Source: Pseudomonadota bacterium | GTDB lineage: Bacteria; Pseudomonadota; Gammaproteobacteria; Burkholderiales; Thiobacillaceae | Assembly (NCBI GenBank): GCA_021847385.1 | Contig: JAJZTV010000046.1 | Location: forward strand, 1-11,303 | DNA length: 11,303 nt | Direction: 5' to 3' | Shown: piece by piece, positions 1-5,226 of the stretch | Layout of the letters: each line of letters starts with the position of its first letter | How positions within the stretch are numbered: the stretch's first letter is position 1 | Notes under the pieces: model-generated | Seen by the model: only the letters and a program-made list of their open reading frames with translations | What the model was told of the DNA's origin: nothing | Databases searched by the model: none | Translations under genes and position numbers: made by a program

Positions 1-277
1 ATTTGGAAGAAAAAAGTTTCCACCATACGATGAATATTCCATATGTCATTATGGTCACCCCGAATATCATTGCGCCCCAGCCGAGGAGCATGAGCATTTT
101 TGCAGTCAACACGATAAGAAGATATTGGATTGAAATTCCTTGCAAAAAGCCGCCGAAGAATGCAATCACAGCACCTGCTGCACCGAGCAAGAAACCAAGC
201 AGCATTATTTTTTGCCCTGCATACTTCCCAATATGCAGAGAATGAATGAAGCGCAGAACTTTCGATTTTGTTGTCAT
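1..277 (-). CDS. Small membrane protein, candidate immunity protein for the RHS tip (partial, runs off left edge)
   Basis: Reading leftward from the ATG at 277, 92 codons are open to the window edge with no stop. The product begins MTTKSKVLRFIHSLHIGKY. It then has a hydrophobic stretch at about residues 23-47 (KIMLLGFLLGAAGAVIAFFG) and a second, longer one at about 52-86 (LLIVLTAKMLMLLGWGAMIF onward to FIVWW), so at least two membrane helices with a basic N-terminus. It starts only 11 bases after the stop of the RHS toxin gene, on the same strand, and no good Shine-Dalgarno is visible, so translation may be coupled. It shares the AT-rich composition of the toxin tip rather than that of the RHS body. 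Position directly after a variable RHS tip is the classical place for an immunity gene, and a membrane-embedded immunity protein would fit a membrane-active tip. I recognise no named family. The immunity role is inferred from context only. Confidence 0.7.
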   Translation of the reverse strand, partial: MTTKSKVLRFIHSLHIGKYAGQKIMLLGFLLGAAGAVIAFFGGFLQGISIQYLLIVLTAKMLMLLGWGAMIFGVTIMTYGIFIVWWKLFSSK

Positions 278-288
278 GAAAATGTTTT

Positions 289-2688
289 TTATTTAAATGG
301 GTTCAGATTTGTGCAATATGTTCGTGTTTCACAACTTAGCTGTGATGTTCCAATCCCAGCACCAATACCACCAAATGCTTTTCCACCCCCGGTAGTTTGA
401 CCTTTTTCATTTTGAGATGAGGATAGTGCACCAACTCCTCCCACACCAAGGTCAGCCATGGTTTGCTTGGAGCTAGATGTTGATTCGCCTTGACAAAAAT
501 TCTGTTTATCAGCGCTAACAGTACCTCCGAGCCCAAGCATCCCTCCTATTGTTCCTGTAGCCGTTGGTTTGCATGTGTTAATGACAAAACAGGTGTTTCC
601 AGTTGTATCAAAACCGAAACCGGATTCCCAAGTTCCACCCCGCATGCCAAAAAGAGCGGTACCTCCAAATGTTGCGGTGATTTGAAATAGGCCGGAGGTA
701 TCAACTTGGCTTAACGGATTCCCCGTTACATATGTGTACGTATTAATCCCTCCCGCCAACCCCACCGGATCACTCTGCCCATACCGCCCCAAATCCGGCA
801 GATAGTTGTCCCGAAAATAGTTGTAGTGGCTGTTCGTCTCCACATCATAGTACTGCCCCGGAAACCTCAGATTCAGCGCGAACTTGATCTTGTCCCCATC
901 CGGGTCCTCGTCCGGCGTGTCGGCGCCGAACGGCTCGCCGAGCGTGTCGTTCCTCCAGACCACCTTGTTCTTGTCGTCGGTCACCAGGCGCGGCGTGCCC
1001 AGGTGGTCGGGGTGGATATAGAACACCCCCTGCATCTGCGCCAGCACGGTGACCGTGACCGGCGGTGTGCTGGTGACGCCGCCCTTGTTGTCGGTGGCCT
1101 CGGCGGTGATCGCATAGCTGCCGACCGGCACGTTGTTCCAGTCGTAGGCATAGGGCGCCTGGGTGACGGTGTCGAGCAGATTGCCGTCCCGATAGAACGC
1201 CACCTTCGCCACCTTGCCGTCCGCGTCAACAGCATCGGCGGCGAGTTTCACCGTGGCCGGCGTGGCGAAGAGTTGATCGGCTTGCGGCGAGGTCAGCGTG
1301 ATCTTGGGTAGTTGATTAGGCACCACCGTCACCGGCACCGGGGTCGAGACGGTCTGGACGCCCAGGTTGTCGGTGGCCTTGGCGCTGAGGCTGTAGGTGC
1401 CGGGGGGCACCTTGTCCCAAGCGAAGGCGTAGGGGGCTTTGGCTGCGGTGCCGAGCAGGGTACTGCCTTGATAGAACTCCACCCTGGCGATGCTGCCATC
1501 GGCATCGGCCGCGTCGGCCACCAAGCTCAGCGTGGCCGGTGCGATGAGGTCGTCTACCGGTGTGGCGGTGAGGCTGACGGTGGGTGGGATGTCGACCGTG
1601 GCGGTTACTGCCGCCGACACGGTGCTGGCGCCGTAGTTGTCGGTGGCGACGACGGTGAGGCTGTAGACCCCAGGCGCGGCGCTGGGCAAGGTGAAGCTGT
1701 AAGGCGCCTGGGCGCTACCGCCGAGCAGGGTTTGCCCTTGGTAGAACTCGACCTTGGCGATGCTGCCATCGCTATCGGCGGCATTCGCGCTCAGCACAAG
1801 ATCGGTGGGGTGAACCAGTATGGCTTGGTCGGCCGGCGCGGTGAGGGTCACCGTGGGCGGCGCGTTGACGATGATGGGCACCGCAGCCGACGTGGTGCTG
1901 GCGCCGTGGTTGTCGGTGGCGACGGCGGTGAGGCTGTAGCTGCCGGCCGGGGCGTCGGCCCAGGTGATGGCGAAGGGCGCTTGCGTGGCGGTGCCGAGCA
2001 GGGTGCCGCCTTGGTAGAACGCCACCTTGGCGATGCTGCCATCGCTGTCGGCGGCGTCGGCCGAGAGCGCGAGGGTGGCCGGCGCGGTGACGACGGTGTT
2101 GGCGGCCGGCGCGGTGACGGCCACCGTGGGCGGCGCGTTGAGGATGATCTCGACCGGCGCGGAGCGGGCGTCGTGCTCGGGGTTGAGCTTGTATGCCTGT
2201 TCTTCTTTGTCGTCGTCCTTGTCTTCTTTGCTGTCCTTGTCGCCTTTGCCTTCCAGCTTCCGCCTGTCGTCTTCCTCCAGCTTGTTGTTGGAGGCGATGG
2301 CGGTGAGGCTGTAGCTGCCGGCCGGCACTTGGCGCCAGGTCAGGCTAAACGGCGCATGGGTGGTAATGCCGATCAGGCTCTTGCCCTGGAAATAGGCCAC
2401 CCAGCGGATGGGTTTGTTCTTCTGGCTGGACTGCGCATCGACGCTGAGCGCGATGTCGGCCGGGGCGGTGACGACGGTGCCGGGCAGCGGGCTGGCGATG
2501 GCGACGCTGACCTTGGGCTTTTTATCGTCGTCTTTATCGCTGTCCTTGTCTTTCTCGGGTTCCTTGGTCTGCTGGGTCGGCGGGTTCGGCATTTCGGTTT
2601 TGGCCGCATGGGCGGCAAGCGGCAGCAACGTGAAGGCCGCGAGCATGACTGCGAGCAGGGATCGAGCGGGAGCGCTGGCTTTGGTCAT
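289..2688 (-). CDS. Secreted Ig-like/RHS-core protein with variable C-terminal toxin-like tip (third piece of a split RHS toxin)
   Basis: 799 residues. Order of parts: Sec signal peptide 1-28 (hydrophobic core LLAVMLAAFTLLPLAAHA, cleavage probably AHA/A); charged D/K linker 40-58; five Ig-like domains of the bacterial Big_7 type at about 58-184, 186-275, 276-366, 367-456 and 459-549 (recurring SDGSIAKVEFYQG...LLG...APY...GSYSLTA.ATDN); the RHS-associated core 553-667 (FYIHPDHLGTPRLVTD, LRFPGQYYDVETNSHYNYFRD, SDPVGLAGGINTYTYV); then a variable glycine-rich tip 668-799. The start at 2688 is supported by a GGGAG site 7 bases upstream and by the signal peptide directly after it. The RHS core begins exactly where the upstream gene's RHS part stops (DLPLAVVQ). 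By itself this protein lacks the many YD repeats that form an RHS shell, so it probably works with the two upstream products. The second core aspartate motif reads DTSGL, where DPxGL is usual. The tip and core end are AT-rich relative to the rest. Role as a contact or polymorphic toxin is inferred from family architecture. Confidence 0.9.
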   Translation of the reverse strand: MTKASAPARSLLAVMLAAFTLLPLAAHAAKTEMPNPPTQQTKEPEKDKDSDKDDDKKPKVSVAIASPLPGTVVTAPADIALSVDAQSSQKNKPIRWVAYFQGKSLIGITTHAPFSLTWRQVPAGSYSLTAIASNNKLEEDDRRKLEGKGDKDSKEDKDDDKEEQAYKLNPEHDARSAPVEIILNAPPTVAVTAPAANTVVTAPATLALSADAADSDGSIAKVAFYQGGTLLGTATQAPFAITWADAPAGSYSLTAVATDNHGASTTSAAVPIIVNAPPTVTLTAPADQAILVHPTDLVLSANAADSDGSIAKVEFYQGQTLLGGSAQAPYSFTLPSAAPGVYSLTVVATDNYGASTVSAAVTATVDIPPTVSLTATPVDDLIAPATLSLVADAADADGSIARVEFYQGSTLLGTAAKAPYAFAWDKVPPGTYSLSAKATDNLGVQTVSTPVPVTVVPNQLPKITLTSPQADQLFATPATVKLAADAVDADGKVAKVAFYRDGNLLDTVTQAPYAYDWNNVPVGSYAITAEATDNKGGVTSTPPVTVTVLAQMQGVFYIHPDHLGTPRLVTDDKNKVVWRNDTLGEPFGADTPDEDPDGDKIKFALNLRFPGQYYDVETNSHYNYFRDNYLPDLGRYGQSDPVGLAGGINTYTYVTGNPLSQVDTSGLFQITATFGGTALFGMRGGTWESGFGFDTTGNTCFVINTCKPTATGTIGGMLGLGGTVSADKQNFCQGESTSSSKQTMADLGVGGVGALSSSQNEKGQTTGGGKAFGGIGAGIGTSQLSCETRTYCTNLNPFK
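292..687 (-). other. Variable glycine-rich C-terminal tip of the RHS toxin (codons 668-799)
   Basis: This is the segment after the RHS core, starting FQITATFGGTALFGMRGG. It has five cysteines (about residues 700, 706, 732, 786 and 792) and several glycine-rich stretches (GTIGGMLGLGG, GVGGVG, GGGKAFGGIGAGIG). I see no recognisable nuclease, deaminase, ADP-ribosyltransferase or peptidase motif. Its position after the core and its AT-rich codon use against the GC-rich upstream body suggest an independently exchanged effector module. The glycine-rich, cysteine-containing pattern resembles tips I have seen on other betaproteobacterial RHS proteins, but I cannot give it a named family or activity. 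A membrane-acting role is possible because the next gene encodes a membrane protein. That is a guess from context. Confidence 0.65.
1042..2517 (-). repeat. Array of five Ig-like domain repeats (Big_7-like), codons 58-549 of the third RHS gene
   Basis: Five imperfect repeats of about 90 codons. Each has a PPTVxLTxP opening, an ADxxDSDGSIAKVEFYQG middle, a LLGxxxxAPY strand and a GSYSLTAxATDN end. Repeats 2, 3 and 4 are closest to one another; the DNA is similarly repetitive. Repeat 1 is the most divergent and carries a D/K/E-rich insertion of roughly 40 residues near its last strand. Such domains usually act as extracellular spacers or adhesive stalks. Here they sit between the signal peptide and the RHS core. 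Confidence 0.85.
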
Positions 2689-2690
2689 TT

Positions 2691-2702
2691 TCTCTCTCCC
2701 TT
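2691..2702 (-). promoter_or_regulatory. Ribosome-binding site of the third RHS gene
   Basis: On the minus strand the 17-base gap between the second gene's TAA and the ATG at 2688 contains AAGGGAGAGAGA, with GGGAG 7 bases before the ATG. This purine-rich site supports independent initiation of the third gene rather than readthrough from the second. Confidence 0.75.
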
Positions 2703-2705
2703 TTC

Positions 2706-5213
2706 TTATTGAACGACGGCCAGCGGCAGGTCGCCCAGCCAGACATAGTCGCGGAAGCGGCTGCCGTCGGCGGCGGATTCGGCGATCAGCCGGCCTTGCA
2801 GGTCGTAGTGGAACACCGTGTCGGTGTCGCCGTTTTGTTTGCGCACCCGCTGGCCGAGCGCGTTGACTTCATAGCCGGTCGAAGCGGCGGCCAGGATCGC
2901 GCGGGTCAACCGACCTCGGCTGTCGTAGTCGAACTGCCGTTGACCATCGCCGGTGAGGCTGCCGTTGGTGTCGTAGTTGTAGGTCTTGGCCGTGGCGCCG
3001 GCACTGGATAGCACGCGGTTGCTGGCGGGGTCGATGGCGTAGCTGCGGGCCTCGCTGCCGCGCGACTCCTGGGTGCGGTTGCCGTTGGCGTCGTAGCCAT
3101 AGGCCAGCGTGCTGCCGGGCAGGGCCGCGCCGGTCAGCCGGTCGAGCGCGTCGTAGTTGTAAGTGGCGCTGGCCGCCGCGTTGCCGGTGTTGGTTTGCGC
3201 GGTGATGCGAGAGGCGGCATCGAGCGTGAGCCGCCAGGTGTCGGCGCCCAGGGTGACGGCATCGATGCGGCCCTGGGTGTCGAAGTTGCGGTTGAGCGTG
3301 GCGCCGGCGCCGTTGGTGTAGCCGGCCGCGGCGCCGAAGGGCTGATAGCGGATCGCGCTGGCCAGCACCTTGCTCTGGCCGGCCTCGGTGAGCCGCAGCT
3401 CGGTAATGCGGCCCGCGCTGTCGAAGCCATAGTCGATGCGCCGGCCCGAGGGGTAGTCGATGCCGTTCAAGCGGCCCTGGGCATAGCGATAGCGGGTGGC
3501 GTAGTCGATGCCGGCCACGGTGCGGGTTTCGCTGGTGACGCGGCCCTGGCTGTCGTAGGCGAAGCGGATGGCGCGGGCGAGCGAGCCGTTCGCTGCGCGT
3601 TCCTCGATGCGTGCCAGCCGGCCGACGCCGTTGCCGCCCTGGTCGTAGACGTAGCTCGTGCGGCTGCCGTCGGCATAGGCGATCAAGGTCGGGCGGTTGA
3701 GCGCATCGTAGCTGTAGCTCGTGGTCTGGCCCAGGGCCGAGGTGCGGCTGACCAGGTTGCCCGCGCTGTCGTAGGCGCTCTGGGTGGTGCCGCTGTCGGG
3801 CGAGGCCAGCCGGGTGACGTTGCCTAGGCCGTCCGTGGTCATCGCGGTGGTCAGCCCGCGCGGGTCGGTCACGCTGGTCGGCCGGTCCAAGCTGTCGTAA
3901 CCCAGGGCGGTGAGGCCGCCGGCCGGGTCGGTGCTGGCGACCAAGCGGTTCAGGGCATCGTAGGCATAGCTGGTGGTCCGGCCCAAGGGGTCGATGATGC
4001 GGGTGCGGTTGCCGTTGGCGTCGTACTCGAATTGGGTGGACGGGCCGATCATCGCAAAGCCGTTGCCGCTGCGCTTGGCGATGCGGCGTTGGGGTGGCGG
4101 TGGCGGCGCCTTGGGTTTTTCGGCTACGGGTGCGGGTGTCTCGATGGCGGCGGTCGGCGCGGGTGCGGCGATGGCCGGTGGCGGGGCGATAACAACGCCG
4201 TTGGCCGCGTTGGTGCCGCTCGTTTGGTTGGATTCGCTGGTCTTTGCCTTGTCGCCGCCGGTTTGCGTGCTGCCGGCAGGGCGCGGCGCCACGCGCACGA
4301 GTTGGGTCACGAGGTCGCGGCCATCCAGGCGTTTCTGCACGGCCAGGGTGACAGGCTTGTCACCGAGGCTTTGCCCGGCGCGCAACTGGAAGCGCACGTC
4401 GCCGGCCGGGGTGGCCGCGCTGTCGAACAGGTTCAGCACGCTGGTCGTTTGCGGTTCGAGGCGTTGCAGGTCTTCGATGGCGAGGTTGCCGGCACTGCCG
4501 GCCTCGAAGGCCAGCGGCGCCTTGGCGGGCACTTCGAGTTCGCGGTTGAGTTCGGCCAGGGCGGTGGGCACCAGCTCTACTGGCTGCTGGAACCGTTTGC
4601 CGCCGGGGCTGAGCCGCCAGTCGAGCTGGAAGCTCAAGGCCTCGCCCAGGCGATAGGGCAGCGGCGTCTGCACCACGGCCACCGGGCCGTTGGGGCCGCT
4701 GGCCGCGAGGTAAGGCAGGCTTGCGCGTTCCGGGCCGCCCTCGATGCCGGCGAGCTGGGCGTTGCCGGCCTGTGTCAGCGGCAGCACCGGCACGATCTGT
4801 TCGGTGCCGGCGGCCACCGCTTGGCGCGCGCGCAGCGGGGCGGCCATCGTGCCGGCCGGGACGATGGCGATGGCCTGGCGCCATTCGCGCGTCGCGCCGT
4901 CGGCCTCGGCGATGCGGGCGCGCAGTTCGGCCTTCACGTCGGCGAAGCGGTCGAGGTCGATGGCCGGGTGCAGGCGCAATTGCAACTGGCCGTCGGCCGC
5001 GCGCGTCTGCTGAAAGCTGGCGAGCAGGCTGGTTTCCCGCCCGGCCTCGATCAGATTGAGTTCGCTCAGGCGTTCTTTTTCGCCAAGCGGCAGGGTGAAG
5101 ATCAGGTCGTCGGCGCCGCTGGGGTCGCCGTCGGTGATCACGCGGATGTCGGCCACGGCCGGCAAGGCAGCCAGCAGCAGGTAGGCGGCGAAGAGGCGGG
5201 TGCGCTTGTGCAT
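2706..5213 (-). CDS. Secreted YD-repeat (RHS) protein with unrecognised N-terminal domain (second piece of a split RHS toxin)
   Basis: 835 residues from the ATG at 5213. An upstream in-frame ATG at 5330 is rejected because it lies inside the previous gene, while 5213 has AAGGAG 6 bases upstream and is followed at once by a signal peptide (MHKRTRLFAAYLLLAALPAVA, cleavage probably AVA/D at 21). Residues 22-315 form a cysteine-free domain I do not recognise. Residues 316-390 are a low-complexity linker (G/S/T/N then A/P-rich, with APPPPPQRR). Residues 391-835 are YD/RHS repeats: FEYDANGNRTRIIDPLGR, YAYDALNRLVASTDPAGG, YDSLDRPTSVTDPRGLTT, YDSAGNLVSR and so on to FHYDLQGRLIAES. It ends at YVWLGDLPLAVVQ, the point where an intact RHS protein would continue into the HTDHLGTPR core; that core instead lies in the next gene. 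Its repeats also follow on from the end of the previous gene. Likely periplasmic or extracellular. Role inferred: middle part of a toxin shell. Confidence 0.88.
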   Translation of the reverse strand: MHKRTRLFAAYLLLAALPAVADIRVITDGDPSGADDLIFTLPLGEKERLSELNLIEAGRETSLLASFQQTRAADGQLQLRLHPAIDLDRFADVKAELRARIAEADGATREWRQAIAIVPAGTMAAPLRARQAVAAGTEQIVPVLPLTQAGNAQLAGIEGGPERASLPYLAASGPNGPVAVVQTPLPYRLGEALSFQLDWRLSPGGKRFQQPVELVPTALAELNRELEVPAKAPLAFEAGSAGNLAIEDLQRLEPQTTSVLNLFDSAATPAGDVRFQLRAGQSLGDKPVTLAVQKRLDGRDLVTQLVRVAPRPAGSTQTGGDKAKTSESNQTSGTNAANGVVIAPPPAIAAPAPTAAIETPAPVAEKPKAPPPPPQRRIAKRSGNGFAMIGPSTQFEYDANGNRTRIIDPLGRTTSYAYDALNRLVASTDPAGGLTALGYDSLDRPTSVTDPRGLTTAMTTDGLGNVTRLASPDSGTTQSAYDSAGNLVSRTSALGQTTSYSYDALNRPTLIAYADGSRTSYVYDQGGNGVGRLARIEERAANGSLARAIRFAYDSQGRVTSETRTVAGIDYATRYRYAQGRLNGIDYPSGRRIDYGFDSAGRITELRLTEAGQSKVLASAIRYQPFGAAAGYTNGAGATLNRNFDTQGRIDAVTLGADTWRLTLDAASRITAQTNTGNAAASATYNYDALDRLTGAALPGSTLAYGYDANGNRTQESRGSEARSYAIDPASNRVLSSAGATAKTYNYDTNGSLTGDGQRQFDYDSRGRLTRAILAAASTGYEVNALGQRVRKQNGDTDTVFHYDLQGRLIAESAADGSRFRDYVWLGDLPLAVVQ

Positions 5214-5219
5214 GGTCGT

Positions 5220-5226
5220 CTCCTTA
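5220..5226 (-). promoter_or_regulatory. Ribosome-binding site of the second RHS gene, overlapping the stop of the first
   Basis: The minus strand reads TAAGGAG at 5226-5220. The TAA is the stop codon of the first RHS gene and AAGGAG is a near-consensus Shine-Dalgarno 6 bases before the ATG at 5213. Stop and ribosome-binding site share bases, which suggests translational coupling. It also argues that the break is a functional gene boundary rather than a recent chance frameshift. Confidence 0.82.

Noticed and set aside
3..245. Plus-strand open frame of 80 codons at the left edge
   Set aside because: Opposite the minus-strand membrane protein, which has coherent hydrophobic helices and sits right after the toxin gene. 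The plus frame has no ribosome-binding site or recognisable features.
1312..2712. Open frame of 466 codons on the plus strand opposite the Ig-like domains
   Set aside because: The product is a Gly/Arg/Val low-complexity repeat that mirrors the Ig-like repeat array on the minus strand. No plausible start context or domain.
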